Positions 43,051 to 52,078 of a stretch of DNA of 64,000 nt are shown piece by piece (the stretch's first letter is position 1; every line of letters begins with the position of its first letter). The DNA is from Chloroflexi bacterium HGW-Chloroflexi-6. GTDB lineage: Bacteria; Chloroflexota; Anaerolineae; Anaerolineales; Villigracilaceae. The position numbers and the translations under genes were made by a program. Below the pieces are notes generated by a model. It saw only the letters and a list, made by a program, of their open reading frames with translations, was not told the DNA's origin and searched no databases. The stretch covers positions 124,001-188,000 of the forward strand of contig PHBU01000008.1 of NCBI GenBank assembly GCA_002840685.1, read 5' to 3'.

Positions 43051-44657
43051 GGGCGCTGGATCTGGTTGATCGGTCCGACTGTTTCCCAGGCTTCAAGGTT
43101 GACACCGTTGCGGCTGAGCCAGCCATTGTATTCGATACCATCGCCGCTGGCCGACCAGCCGTCCATCACAAAACTCAGGTTGGGGGCATCGGCGGCGATC
43201 CACATGCCGTTGTAGCGGCGGGCGATGTGCAGGTGGTTGGCATTGGAAAAACCGCCTTCGCAGGAGGAGTGTCCGATACGTTCCCCGGCGCGCAGGTATT
43301 GCCCAACCCGAACCCGTTCGCGGCTTTCGATGTGCATGTACAGGATCGTCCAGCCGGTCTGTTCGAGTCCGTCGCCGTCCAGGTCCTGCACGACGGCCCC
43401 ATTTTCAGACCGGACGATTTTACCATCCGCGATGGCGGTCACCCAGGCTTCGGTCTGGGCGCAACCCATCGGTTCGCCGGGCGGTGCAAAGTCGATCGCA
43501 GCCCAGGCAGAGCCGCTATCCCAACCGCCGTGCGGGCCGCCGGTATAAGACCAGACATCCCCCGCTTCGAAAGGCAGGACGAAAGTGGGCTGACTTAAAT
43601 TCTCCGGGATGAGCGGCTCGATGGCCCAATCGAAGGGGTATCCGAACATTTTGCTGTAGGTGGCATACAGGCCGTTTGGCCCGCTGTCAATTGGCCAGGA
43701 AGCCTGATCGTCGAGATTGGCGAACAGGTTTTGAACGCCAGCCGTTCCGGCGTTGATCCCGGGCTGTGTCATGATCAATGTTCCATCGACCAACTGCCAG
43801 GAAGTGATTTTTCCTTCACGCCAACCATAGAACCCCCGGTTGAGTTTATCGGCCGTCCAGGCCAGTTGGCGGTACAGGCCGACCCGCGTATTGTCGATAT
43901 AACCGATCGGCGTTTCGAGCGTGGAAGGGGCCGGGTTGGGGTTGGTCACCCACTGGCTGCGATATTCGAGCACGGCCAACAGCAGGCGTGGGTTGACCGA
44001 GTAATTTTGTGCGATCAGGCGCACAATTTCGGCCCCGGTCAGGGTTACACCGTCAACATCCTGGCTGTAATAGGCCAGGTAACCGCCCTGTTGGCGCACA
44101 AAGGCTTCGATGTTGAGCAGGCTGCCCAGCGGGGAATAGACCAGTTCAGAATCGGGGATGATCTTGAAATAATCAGACGAGCTTGTCACGGCGTTCAGGG
44201 TATTGGGTGTGGCTTGCGCCGCAGCTTGTTCGGGGCTGATGGGAATGATCAGCACATCGCCCGGATAAATGATCGCGTAAAGCGGATCGAGGTTGTTCGC
44301 GGCAGCCAACTCCTCAACGGTGATCCCGTAACTTTCGGCGATCTGACCCGGGAAGTCGCCGCTTTGGACGGTGTAGGTGACCGGGCCCGGGGTGGCTGTG
44401 CCCAGGCTGGAAAGTTCCACCGCCGAGAGGGGCGTAAAGGTTGGCAGGATGAGCTTTACATCCGGTGTGGGGCTGGCGATGGGTGTGCCCGCCGCACGGG
44501 TTGGCGGCAGGAAGGTTTGCACCGGGGCCAGGGTCGGCAGGGCAACATTGGCCGGAGCCAGCGGTGTTAAAGCTGTTTCCACGGGCGCGGCTCGGGTGCA
44601 AGCCGCCAGCAGGAATACGATCATGATCATTGCCAGGGAGTTTTTTTGTGCGCGCAT
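43047..44657 (-). CDS. LysM/M23-type metallopeptidase-like lipoprotein (first of a tandem triple)
   Basis: A 536-residue protein and the first gene of the operon. Lipobox LAAC (MRAQKNSLAMIMIVFLLAACTR). A linker rich in Pro/Thr precedes a good LysM domain (VTYTVQSGDFPGQIAESYGITVEELAAANNLDPLYAIIYPGDVLIIPI), a central helical domain (PRLLLAVLEYRSQWVTNPNPAPSTLETPIGY) of transglycosylase-like look, and an M23-like domain (YTGGPHGGWDSGSAWAAIDFAPP..., NHLHIARRYNGMWI). Divergent from the esterase gene at 44793. Confidence 0.82.
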   Translation of the reverse strand: MRAQKNSLAMIMIVFLLAACTRAAPVETALTPLAPANVALPTLAPVQTFLPPTRAAGTPIASPTPDVKLILPTFTPLSAVELSSLGTATPGPVTYTVQSGDFPGQIAESYGITVEELAAANNLDPLYAIIYPGDVLIIPISPEQAAAQATPNTLNAVTSSSDYFKIIPDSELVYSPLGSLLNIEAFVRQQGGYLAYYSQDVDGVTLTGAEIVRLIAQNYSVNPRLLLAVLEYRSQWVTNPNPAPSTLETPIGYIDNTRVGLYRQLAWTADKLNRGFYGWREGKITSWQLVDGTLIMTQPGINAGTAGVQNLFANLDDQASWPIDSGPNGLYATYSKMFGYPFDWAIEPLIPENLSQPTFVLPFEAGDVWSYTGGPHGGWDSGSAWAAIDFAPPGEPMGCAQTEAWVTAIADGKIVRSENGAVVQDLDGDGLEQTGWTILYMHIESRERVRVGQYLRAGERIGHSSCEGGFSNANHLHIARRYNGMWIAADAPNLSFVMDGWSASGDGIEYNGWLSRNGVNLEAWETVGPINQIQRP

Positions 44658-44792
44658 GGAATGATTTTACCAAAGGACTCTGACCTGCTCCGTCTCAACA
44701 TCCTTGCTTTTGTAATGTTGCTGCTTGAATCTCGAATAACATCCGCTAAAATGAATTCAAGTTCGATCGGTATTTTTTATTTAGGAGGAAAG

Positions 44793-46667
44793 ATGAAAAA
44801 ACGAGCCTGTTCATTATTGTTAATGCTGCTGGTTCTGTCCCTTGGGTTGCCTGCCCCTGTTTATGGCCAGCCCGGGAATGCCCGGATCAGCCTGTTGGGC
44901 GCTGACGACCAGCCCCTTTCACAGTTGGTGGATGGGAATACTGTTCGGCTGCGGATCGAATTGCCCTCGCCGGCAACTGCTGAAACCCGGGTGGATTTTC
45001 TCGTTTCAGGGATCGTGCTTCCCGTTGCCGGTTGCGCCGTTAAATCGGGCCAATCCACCTGTGAATCTGAAGCGCTCGTCAGCCTGGGTTGGTACTGGGC
45101 TGCGGACGGCGGCGCGCAGCCTGAGCGTTTGATTTCCGCCCTCGTTAACGGGACACAGGCTGAGGGCAGCCTGACCGTCAGGGTCATCCCGCGCCCGGTG
45201 GTCATGGTGCACGGTTTCAACGCAGATTTCCACACCTGGGATGCTTATCTTGGCCCGCAGGGCTACCTGATGGAATTGGGCCTGCGCGGCTTTGCGGTGG
45301 GCGATGGGCAGGTGAGCGGGGTCATGAAAACAGGCAGCCTGGGGGACCCCTTTACCCGAACCAACAGCATTGCCCAAAATGCGGAGATATTATCTGAATA
45401 CATCGATCATGTTCAGGAAGCCACCGGAGCGGAACAGGTTGATTTGCTGGTGCACAGCATGGGGGGCATGATCTCGCGCTATTACCTTGACCGGCTGATG
45501 AGCGAAGATGATGTTGCCCAATTGATCATCCTCGGCACACCGATGGCGGGGTCATCTTGCGCTGCACTGCCCGCCGCGCTGGGCATGATGCTGCCCGCCA
45601 CCCTCGAAATTCAGCCGGGATACATGGTCGGGGTTTTCAACCAGCAAATTGTCCGGCGACGGGGTGTGCCGTTCCACGCCCTGGCCGGGACGAAGTTGCT
45701 CGATGCGGTTCAGTCCCCCTGTACTCCGGTTCCGTCTGATGTGGTCGTGACGATTGACAGCGTCAGGGCCATCCCCATGCCGGTGGATGAGATTGCCCTG
45801 CTGCATACAGAATTGAACACTTCACGCGATGTGTTCGATCAGTTTGTTTCGCCTTTGCTGAAAACCCCGGCAGGGACATTTGAAGCCCCTGCAGACCCGC
45901 CGGCCGGGTCGAATGCGCCTGCTTCCAACCAGTTTTCGCAGGTGTTTACCGGTCATGTCAATCCTGGCGAAACCCGCGAGCTGGTCATCCCGATCGACGC
46001 CAATGTGACGGTGGCCAACTTCGCGTTGTTCGATAGCTCTCGCACACTGGCGATTGTTGTCACCGGCGCAAGCGGCAACCAGATCGCGCTCGACCCGCTC
46101 AAAAATGGCCTGGTGCGTATCGATGACCCCTCCACGATGGTTTACCTGGGCTACGGGTTTAAACAGCCCAAACCCGGTCAGTGGACCGTGACCCTGCAAA
46201 CCACAGCCTCCACCCCGCCTGGCGGCGCAGATTTTGCCCTGGCGGCCCAGTTCAATGGCGGGGCGCAGTTGCAAGCCAGCCAGGATAAAACCATCCCGAG
46301 CCAGGGGGAATCGGTCAACGTTCGCGCTGCGCTCTCCGCGGCGGGCGCACCCGTTCCCTTGCAAACCGCCCGGGCGATTTTACGCCATCCAGACGGAAGC
46401 GCCGAACCATTGGAGATGAAGATCGAGGGCGGCGAAGCGCTGTTAACCGTCAGACCATTTTTGAGCGGTATTTACGGCCTCGAAATTGACGTGACGGCTC
46501 AATCGGCAGATGGCTTTGTGATCGACCGCGCCGCTTTCTTAACCTTTGAAGTTCAGCCGTCTGTCTTGCAAACCCGCCTCGTTCTGGTTGTGGTGATCTG
46601 TGGGTTGGCGCTGGCGGTTGCCTTGTTGTTCTTGCTGGTTGCGTTCCTCCGCCGCAAGAAAGCATAG
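44793..46667 (+). CDS. Exported alpha/beta hydrolase (lipase/esterase-like) with C-terminal membrane anchor
   Basis: A 624-residue protein. A signal peptide (MKKRACSLLLMLLVLSLGLPAPVYG) leads to a short beta domain, then an esterase/lipase domain: PRPVVMVHGFNADFHTWDAY (oxyanion strand), LVHSMGGMISRYYLD (nucleophile elbow, H-S-M-G-G), IILGTPMAGSSCA. A further 250-residue beta-rich part (NVTVANFALFDSSRTLAIVV..., VNVRAALSAAGAPVPL) ends in a membrane helix (RLVLVVVICGLALAVALLFLLVAFLRRKKA). The ATG at 44793 follows AGGAGG. Likely surface-anchored lipid or ester hydrolase. Confidence 0.83.
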   Translation: MKKRACSLLLMLLVLSLGLPAPVYGQPGNARISLLGADDQPLSQLVDGNTVRLRIELPSPATAETRVDFLVSGIVLPVAGCAVKSGQSTCESEALVSLGWYWAADGGAQPERLISALVNGTQAEGSLTVRVIPRPVVMVHGFNADFHTWDAYLGPQGYLMELGLRGFAVGDGQVSGVMKTGSLGDPFTRTNSIAQNAEILSEYIDHVQEATGAEQVDLLVHSMGGMISRYYLDRLMSEDDVAQLIILGTPMAGSSCAALPAALGMMLPATLEIQPGYMVGVFNQQIVRRRGVPFHALAGTKLLDAVQSPCTPVPSDVVVTIDSVRAIPMPVDEIALLHTELNTSRDVFDQFVSPLLKTPAGTFEAPADPPAGSNAPASNQFSQVFTGHVNPGETRELVIPIDANVTVANFALFDSSRTLAIVVTGASGNQIALDPLKNGLVRIDDPSTMVYLGYGFKQPKPGQWTVTLQTTASTPPGGADFALAAQFNGGAQLQASQDKTIPSQGESVNVRAALSAAGAPVPLQTARAILRHPDGSAEPLEMKIEGGEALLTVRPFLSGIYGLEIDVTAQSADGFVIDRAAFLTFEVQPSVLQTRLVLVVVICGLALAVALLFLLVAFLRRKKA

Positions 46668-46735
46668 GGCTTCGCGGGTTTGTTTCCCTCTTGAATTAAC
46701 CTGCGATACCAGATACAATCCAATTAACAATTGAA

Positions 46736-46818
46736 CGGGGAGCCTGCTCGACAGGCTGAGAGGAGCGTAATCCGCTCGACCCGCAGAACCTGATCCGGTT
46801 AGTACCGGCGGAGGGATG
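46736..46818 (+). promoter_or_regulatory. TPP riboswitch (THI element)
   Basis: The conserved TPP-aptamer blocks occur in order: GGGGAGCC (46737-46744), GGCTGAGAGGAGC (46754-46766), then ACCCGCAGAACCTGATCCGG (46779-46798) and TTAGTACCGGCGGAGGGATG. A terminator follows at once (46832-46865). It would shut down the downstream thiamine genes when thiamine pyrophosphate is plentiful. Confidence 0.93.
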
Positions 46819-46831
46819 CCTTCTTTGCTTA

Positions 46832-46865
46832 CAACATCCTCCCTCCACCGGGAGGATGTTTTTGT
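46832..46865 (+). terminator. Riboswitch expression-platform terminator
   Basis: ACATCCTCCC (46832-46841) and its exact complement (46850-46859) enclose TCCACC and are followed by TTTTT. The left arm is also complementary to the riboswitch 3' segment (GGAGGGATG, with some mismatch), which offers an antiterminator pairing. Confidence 0.82.
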
Positions 46866-46916
46866 TTCATGTTGTGGAGTGCAAAACCTTCTGATTTTGC
46901 GCCAAGGATTGTGATC

Positions 46917-47555
46917 ATGCCTCGTGCCATTCTTTTCGCCAACGGCGACCCGCCCGACCCGGGCTTTGCCCGCCAACTCATTCAACCTGCTGATATTTTG
47001 ATCGCCGCGGATGCTGGCGCGCGCCACGCCGCCAGCCTGGGTTTAACCCCATCCGTCATCATTGGTGATTTTGATTCAATTTCTGCCGAGGAACTAGATC
47101 ACTTCGCCAGCGCAGGCGCGCGTCTGGAACGCCACCCGCCCGCCAAGGATGAAACCGACCTGGAACTGGCGCTTGAATATGCTCTGCAAGCCGGCTGCAG
47201 CCCGATCCTTATTCTGGGAGCGTATGGCGGACGCCTCGACCAGTCTCTTGGTATCTTCAGCCTGCTCTCCGACCCGGTCTGCATCGCTGCCGATGTCCGC
47301 GCTGACGATGGCCAGACCGAGGCTTTTTTCATCAGCCAGCAGGCCGAAATCGGTGGCGCTCCCGGCGACATCGTTTCCCTGATCGCCTGGGGACAGCCTG
47401 CCGAAGGCGTTGCCACCCAAAACCTGGAGTACCCGCTCAAGGCTGAAACCCTGTCCCCATACCGCACGCGTGGCATCAGCAATGTCATGACCGCAGAAAA
47501 AGCCAGCGTTTCATTAACCAGCGGTTTGTTGCTTTGCATTCACACCCGGAACTAA
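46917..47555 (+). CDS. thiN: Thiamine pyrophosphokinase
   Basis: A 212-residue enzyme converting thiamine plus ATP to TPP. MPRAILFANGDPPDPG, then LIAADAGARHAASLGLTPSVIIGDFDSI (metal/ATP motif GDFDS) and HPPAKDETDLELALEYAL (the D-x-T-D-L-E thiamine/ATP motif), GAYGGRLDQSL, and the C-terminal beta sandwich (SLIAWGQPAEGVATQNLEYPL...RGISNVM). It lies directly behind a TPP riboswitch and terminator, which confirms the substrate. ATG at 46917 chosen for alignment. Confidence 0.95.
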   Translation: MPRAILFANGDPPDPGFARQLIQPADILIAADAGARHAASLGLTPSVIIGDFDSISAEELDHFASAGARLERHPPAKDETDLELALEYALQAGCSPILILGAYGGRLDQSLGIFSLLSDPVCIAADVRADDGQTEAFFISQQAEIGGAPGDIVSLIAWGQPAEGVATQNLEYPLKAETLSPYRTRGISNVMTAEKASVSLTSGLLLCIHTRN

Positions 47556-47564
47556 CTTCAACAA

Positions 47565-47661
47565 AAACCTGACAGGTTTCATGAGACGCCTTGTCCCTCA
47601 GTGTGCCTTGCGCCGGTAACTTTTTGACCGTCTTGAATCACTTGAAAACCTGTCAGGTTTC
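47565..47661. repeat. Pair of related palindromes before the thiamine ABC genes
   Basis: AAAACCTGACAGGTTTC (47565-47580 region) and AAAACCTGTCAGGTTTC (47645-47661) are near-identical palindromic units, about 65 bp apart, each followed by ATGAGAC or ATCTAAT. The same core occurs in the 39381-39413 palindrome and near 62511-62525. This looks like a small repeat family scattered between genes. Confidence 0.6.
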
Positions 47662-47685
47662 ATCTAATCACCAGGAGACCAACCC

Positions 47686-48747
47686 ATGAAAAAAATCTTA
47701 TTGTCCCTCACTTTACTGTTATTTCTTGTTTCAGCCTGTAGCAGCCCCGCCCAACCGGCTGCTCCCGCGCCAACCGAAATTGTAGTGCAGCCTGCAACCT
47801 TAACCATTATGACTCACGACTCCTTCTCGGCCAGCGAAGAAGTCATCCGCGCCTTTGAAGAAGCCAACAATGTCAAAATCTCTTTCCTGAAGAGCGGCGA
47901 CACCGGCGCGGCTCTCAACAAAGCCATCTTGAGTAAATCTGCCCCGCTGGCTGATATCTTTTATGGCGTCGATAACACCTTTCTTTCGCGGGCCCTCGAT
48001 GCCGATATTTTTGAGCCATACAACTCGCCTGTCTTGAGCCAGATCCCGGCTGAGTTCCAGCTTGACCCGCAAAACCGCGCCCTGCCGGTCGACTTTGGCG
48101 ATGTCTGCATTAACTACGACAAAGCCTGGTTTGCCGCCCAAAACCTGCCCGTGCCGCAAGGCCTCGATGACCTGACCAAACCCGAATACAAAGATTTACT
48201 CGTTGTTGAAAACCCGGCCACCTCCTCGCCCGGCCTTGCCTTCCTGCTTGCTACGATTGAGCGCTACGGAGAAGACGGCTATCTCGATTACTGGCGCGCT
48301 CTGCGTGAGAATGGCGTCTCGGTCGTCGACGGCTGGGAAACCGCTTACTACACCAACTTCAGCGCCTCCTCCGGCCAGGGTCCGCAGCCGATGGTTGTCT
48401 CATATGCATCCAGCCCCGCCGCCGAGGTGATCTACGCGGCCGAACCGCTCGACGATGCTCCGACCGCTTCCATCCTCGAAGGCTGCTACCGCCAGATCGA
48501 ATTTGTTGGCATCTTGAAAGGCACCCAGAATTACGACCTGGCCAAAAAATTCATCGACTTCATGCTCAGCTCCGAATTCCAGTCTGACATGCCGCTCAAC
48601 ATGTTTGTCTATCCGGTCAACCCTGCCGCTGAACTGCCGGCTGAATTCGTCCAGTACGCCCAGACCGCTACAAATCCCGCCCGCCTCGACCCGGCCACCA
48701 ACCGTGAAGCCTGGATCGAAGCCTGGACCGAAGCGGTGTTGCGATAA
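47686..48747 (+). CDS. thiB: Thiamine ABC transporter substrate-binding lipoprotein
   Basis: A 353-residue lipoprotein (MKKILLSLTLLLFLVSAC, lipobox VSAC). SFSASEEVIRAFEEANNVKISFLKSGDTGAALNKAILSKSAPLADIFYGVDNTFLSRALDADIFEPY is the thiamine/TPP-binding protein (TbpA) fold, and FGDVCINYDKAWFA, NPATSSPGLAFLLATIERYGEDGYLDYWRAL complete it. It captures thiamine outside and passes it to the permease downstream (18-bp gap). It lies in the riboswitch-led cluster. Confidence 0.92.
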   Translation: MKKILLSLTLLLFLVSACSSPAQPAAPAPTEIVVQPATLTIMTHDSFSASEEVIRAFEEANNVKISFLKSGDTGAALNKAILSKSAPLADIFYGVDNTFLSRALDADIFEPYNSPVLSQIPAEFQLDPQNRALPVDFGDVCINYDKAWFAAQNLPVPQGLDDLTKPEYKDLLVVENPATSSPGLAFLLATIERYGEDGYLDYWRALRENGVSVVDGWETAYYTNFSASSGQGPQPMVVSYASSPAAEVIYAAEPLDDAPTASILEGCYRQIEFVGILKGTQNYDLAKKFIDFMLSSEFQSDMPLNMFVYPVNPAAELPAEFVQYAQTATNPARLDPATNREAWIEAWTEAVLR

Positions 48748-48765
48748 ATAACCGGAAAGTAGAAA

Positions 48766-50523
48766 GTGGCTGAAGTTCCACTTTCTACTTTCCAGCTTCC
48801 AAAAACCTTGAAACGTTTATTTCCAGCCCTTCTCTTTTTAGGAATTTTCTTTTTCCTGCCCCTGGCCCGGATCCTGACCCTGGGCCTCGATTCGGGCTTT
48901 ATTTTTGCCCCCGGTGGAACGTTCTACCCGCGCCTGGTTTCCGTTTTGGGGTTCACGTTTTACCAGGCCCTGGCCTCGACCCTCCTGACCCTGGCTTTTG
49001 GCCTGCCCCTGGCCTTTCTCTTCGCCCGTTATGATTTTCCGCTAAAAAACCTGCTGCGGACGCTGACCGCCATCCCTTTCATGCTGCCGACGGTGGTGGT
49101 GGCTGCCGGTTTCAACGCCCTGCTCGGCCCGCGCGGCTGGCTGAACATCCTGCTCACCGAAAGCGGATTGCCCGCCATCACCTTCATTGGCACTTTTGGC
49201 GCGATCCTGACCGCTCATATCTTCTACAACACCACCATCGTGATCAGGTTGGTCGGCGATGCCTGGGCCGGCCTGGATTCGCGCCTGTCTGATTCCGCCA
49301 ATGTGTTGGGTGCCAATCCCTGGCAAATCTTGTGGCGCGTCACCCTGCCTTTGCTGCGTCCTTCCATTCTGGCGGCCAGCCTGTTGGTTTTCCTGTTCGA
49401 CTTCACCAGCTATGGTGTCATCCTGCTGCTTGGCGGGGTCAAGTATGCCACCCTCGAAGTCGAGATCTACATCCAGGCCATCAGTTTCCTTAATTTACCG
49501 GCCGCCGCCCTGCTTTCGGTGATCCAGTTGCTGTGTACGCTCGGCCTGTCTGTGCTGTATAGCCGCTATGTCAGCCGTGTTACCTCCCAGATCAAACCCA
49601 ACAGCCTGCCTGCCGTGCGTCGCAAACCGAAAAACGCCCTGCAATACGGTTTTATCTTTCTTCTTTTCATTTTCTATTTCTCATTCTTCTTTCTGCCCCT
49701 TTCCTCATTACCTTTGCGCTCTGTCACCCGCCTCGAAGCCAACCGCCCCGGGCTTGCCCAAGGGCCTGCCGGGGAAGAAAATGATACTCTGACCCTTGAC
49801 TACTACCGTGAACTCTTCACCAACCGGCGCGGATCGCTCTTTTACGTTCCGCCCGCTCAGGCTGCCTTCAATTCGCTGGCTTATGCCGGGCTGACGGTTA
49901 TGCTTTCACTTGCCCTGGGTTTCCCGGCGGCCTCGGCTCTGGTGCGCTCTGGCAGGTTGGTCCGCTGGATCGACCCCTTCATCATGCTGCCTCTCGGCGC
50001 CTCGGCTGTCACGCTTGGGCTCGGTTTTATTGTCACCTTCAACCAAAACCTGCCAACATTTGAGTTTCAACCTTCAACTTTTACCCTTGTTCCTTCCACT
50101 TTCAACCTGCTGACCTCTCCTTTGTTGATTCCCCTGGCCCACACCACCATCGCCCTGCCATTTGTCATTCGCAACCTGCAATCTGCGCTTGCGACCATCC
50201 CGGAGCGCACTCGTGAAGCGGCCCGCGTGCTGGGAGCGGCTCCCTGGCAGGTTTGGTGGCGGGTCGATTGGCCGATCATTCGCCGGGCGGCATTTTCTGC
50301 CGGGGCGCTGGCGTTCACCGTTTCGCTTGGGGAGTTTGGCGCAGCTTCCCTGTTGGCGCGGCCCGAATACCCGACCCTGCCGACCGCTATTTATCGTTTT
50401 TTGTCCCAGCCCGGTGCGCTGAACTACGGCCAGGCCATGGCCATGGCGACCCTGCTCATGCTCCTGACCGGCCTGGGAATCTTCTTCATCGAGAAATTAC
50501 GCCCGACAGGCAGTGACTTATAA
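48766..50523 (+). CDS. thiP: Thiamine ABC transporter permease
   Basis: A 585-residue two-part permease with about 12 membrane segments. Each half has a binding-protein-dependent transport signature (EAA loop): LSDSANVLGANPWQILWRVTLPLLRP and TREAARVLGAAPWQVWWRVDWPIIRRAAF. This doubled architecture is typical of ThiP and AfuB-like permeases. A hydrophilic insert (SVTRLEANRPGLAQGPAGEENDTLT...) sits between the halves. It lies between thiB and thiQ in one transcript (18-bp and 2-bp gaps). Confidence 0.92.
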   Translation: MAEVPLSTFQLPKTLKRLFPALLFLGIFFFLPLARILTLGLDSGFIFAPGGTFYPRLVSVLGFTFYQALASTLLTLAFGLPLAFLFARYDFPLKNLLRTLTAIPFMLPTVVVAAGFNALLGPRGWLNILLTESGLPAITFIGTFGAILTAHIFYNTTIVIRLVGDAWAGLDSRLSDSANVLGANPWQILWRVTLPLLRPSILAASLLVFLFDFTSYGVILLLGGVKYATLEVEIYIQAISFLNLPAAALLSVIQLLCTLGLSVLYSRYVSRVTSQIKPNSLPAVRRKPKNALQYGFIFLLFIFYFSFFFLPLSSLPLRSVTRLEANRPGLAQGPAGEENDTLTLDYYRELFTNRRGSLFYVPPAQAAFNSLAYAGLTVMLSLALGFPAASALVRSGRLVRWIDPFIMLPLGASAVTLGLGFIVTFNQNLPTFEFQPSTFTLVPSTFNLLTSPLLIPLAHTTIALPFVIRNLQSALATIPERTREAARVLGAAPWQVWWRVDWPIIRRAAFSAGALAFTVSLGEFGAASLLARPEYPTLPTAIYRFLSQPGALNYGQAMAMATLLMLLTGLGIFFIEKLRPTGSDL

Positions 50524-50525
50524 CC

Positions 50526-51581
50526 ATGCTAAAACTCACATCTCTTACCAAATCTTATGATAACCAGCCCTTGCTCAAGGGTATTTCTTTCTCGGTCGCT
50601 TCGGGCGAAGTGCTTTGCTTGCTGGGTGCATCCGGGTCGGGAAAATCGACCATTCTGCGCATCATCGCCGGGTTGGAAGAAGCCGAAAGCGGCGATGTGG
50701 CCTGGGATGGCGAATCGCTGGCGGGTATGCCAACCCATCAGCGCAGGTTTGGCCTGATGTTCCAGGATTACGCTCTCTTCCCGCACCTGAATGTTTTCGA
50801 GAATGTCGCTTTTGGCCTGCAAATGCTGAAAAAGGAGTCCAAAGTCGGGAGACTTTGGAATAAACAGCGTGTAGCCAGATCGGAGAGCGTTGAGTCTGAT
50901 CTCGTGAACGCTCGCGAGGCGCCTGACAATGGACAAACCATTCGTGAGCGCGTTATGGAATGCCTGGAGCTTGTCCACCTGACCGGTTTTGAGCACCGCC
51001 GCGTGGCCGAGCTTTCGGGTGGCGAACAGCAGCGTGTGGCTTTGGCGCGCGCCCTGGCGCCGCGTCCGCGCCTGTTGATGCTCGACGAGCCGCTTGGCGC
51101 GCTCGACCGCGCCTTGAAGGAATCGCTGCTCGATGAGCTGCGCCACATTTTGCGTGGGGCGGGCATCCCGGCCATTTACGTCACTCACGACCAGCAGGAG
51201 GCTTTCACCCTGGCGGACCGCATCATCCTGCTGCGTGACGGCCAGATCGCCCAGGCGGGGACTCCGCCTGAAGTTTTTGCGAATCCGGCCAACGGCTGGG
51301 TTGCCTCCTTTTTGGGGTTGGGAAATGTCGTTAAACCGGGGGAAGGCCGCGGGATGCTCCACGCTGAAGGTCTGGACCTCCACAAAACGCTTTTGCTGCG
51401 CCCCCAGGCCGAGCGCTTGGCCGAAGGCGGGACGTTGAGCGGCGTTGTGGCCGATGTGGTTTTTCGCGGAGATGAATTTCGGGTGGAATTGGAGAACGGC
51501 TGGTATTTTTTTGTCAAAGATGCGCCGCGCGTGGGTGAAACCGTCCATTTGCGGGTCTTTCAAGTAGAATACTTGCCATGA
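50526..51581 (+). CDS. thiQ: Thiamine ABC transporter ATPase with a palindromic insert
   Basis: A 351-residue ATPase. Walker A is GASGSGKST, the Q-loop FQDYALFPHLNVFENVAFGLQ, the signature LSGGEQQRVALARALAP, Walker B LLMLDEPLGALD and the H-loop HDQQEA; a C-terminal TOBE-like domain follows. Between the Q-loop and the signature there are about 33 extra residues (ESKVGRLWNKQRVARSESVE then SDLVNAREAPDNG), encoded by about 100 bp with two inverted repeats (50838-50859 and 50885-50913). The insert keeps the frame and lies in the helical domain, so the protein may still work. Confidence 0.9.
   Translation: MLKLTSLTKSYDNQPLLKGISFSVASGEVLCLLGASGSGKSTILRIIAGLEEAESGDVAWDGESLAGMPTHQRRFGLMFQDYALFPHLNVFENVAFGLQMLKKESKVGRLWNKQRVARSESVESDLVNAREAPDNGQTIRERVMECLELVHLTGFEHRRVAELSGGEQQRVALARALAPRPRLLMLDEPLGALDRALKESLLDELRHILRGAGIPAIYVTHDQQEAFTLADRIILLRDGQIAQAGTPPEVFANPANGWVASFLGLGNVVKPGEGRGMLHAEGLDLHKTLLLRPQAERLAEGGTLSGVVADVVFRGDEFRVELENGWYFFVKDAPRVGETVHLRVFQVEYLP
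50838..50913 (+). repeat. Palindromic element inserted in frame in thiQ
   Basis: Two hairpins lie in the extra segment: TCCAAAGTC-GGGA-GACTTTGGA (50838-50859, nine perfect pairs) and GAGCGTT...AACGCTC (50885-50891, 50907-50913). The segment encodes charged residues absent from ordinary ABC ATPases. It behaves like the palindromic elements that insert in frame into genes of Rickettsia, though unrelated in sequence. Confidence 0.7.
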
Positions 51582-52078
51582 CGGAGAGCATCACGGTTCA
51601 TAAACGTAATTGGCGCGGAGAAATTACCTGGTCTTACACCGGGCAGTTGCTGGCGCGTGGGGATAATTTCGCGCGCCTCGAAGCGCTTTTCAACCGCGAT
51701 GATATGCCTTTTCAGGGGATTGTTTTGAAGCGGGATGACCGTTTTTTGGAAATCTTTTTCAGCGATCGCTGGTACAACATCTTCGAGATTCACGACCGTG
51801 ACGATGGGCAGATCAAGGGCTGGTACTGTAACGTTGGCCTGCCGATGGTTTGGGATGCGCCCAACGCGATTTCATACGTCGATCTGGCCCTCGACCTGTG
51901 GGTGGCAGCCGATGGCACGCAGACGGTCCTCGACGAAGATGAGTTCGAGGCCCTGGCTCTGGACGAAAAAACACGCCAGCAGGCCTTGGAAAGCCTGCTG
52001 GCGCTTAAACGTTTATTCAGGGATGGTGGTTTACAGGCTCAGGGCTTCAACGAACATTTCACCGAAAGCCAGGGCTGA
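51578..52078 (+). CDS. DUF402 family protein
   Basis: A 166-residue protein. ITVHKRNWRGEITWSYTGQLLARGDNFARLEALF..., FFSDRWYNIFEIHDRDDGQIKGWYCNVGLPMVWDAPNAISYVDLALDLWVAADGTQTVLDEDEFEAL is the DUF402 core (FomD/YgaC-like) that binds a metal with Asp/Glu residues and hydrolyses nucleotides in characterised members. Start overlaps the thiQ stop (ATGA), so it is coupled to the thiamine genes, although a functional tie is not known. Confidence 0.9.
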   Translation: MTESITVHKRNWRGEITWSYTGQLLARGDNFARLEALFNRDDMPFQGIVLKRDDRFLEIFFSDRWYNIFEIHDRDDGQIKGWYCNVGLPMVWDAPNAISYVDLALDLWVAADGTQTVLDEDEFEALALDEKTRQQALESLLALKRLFRDGGLQAQGFNEHFTESQG

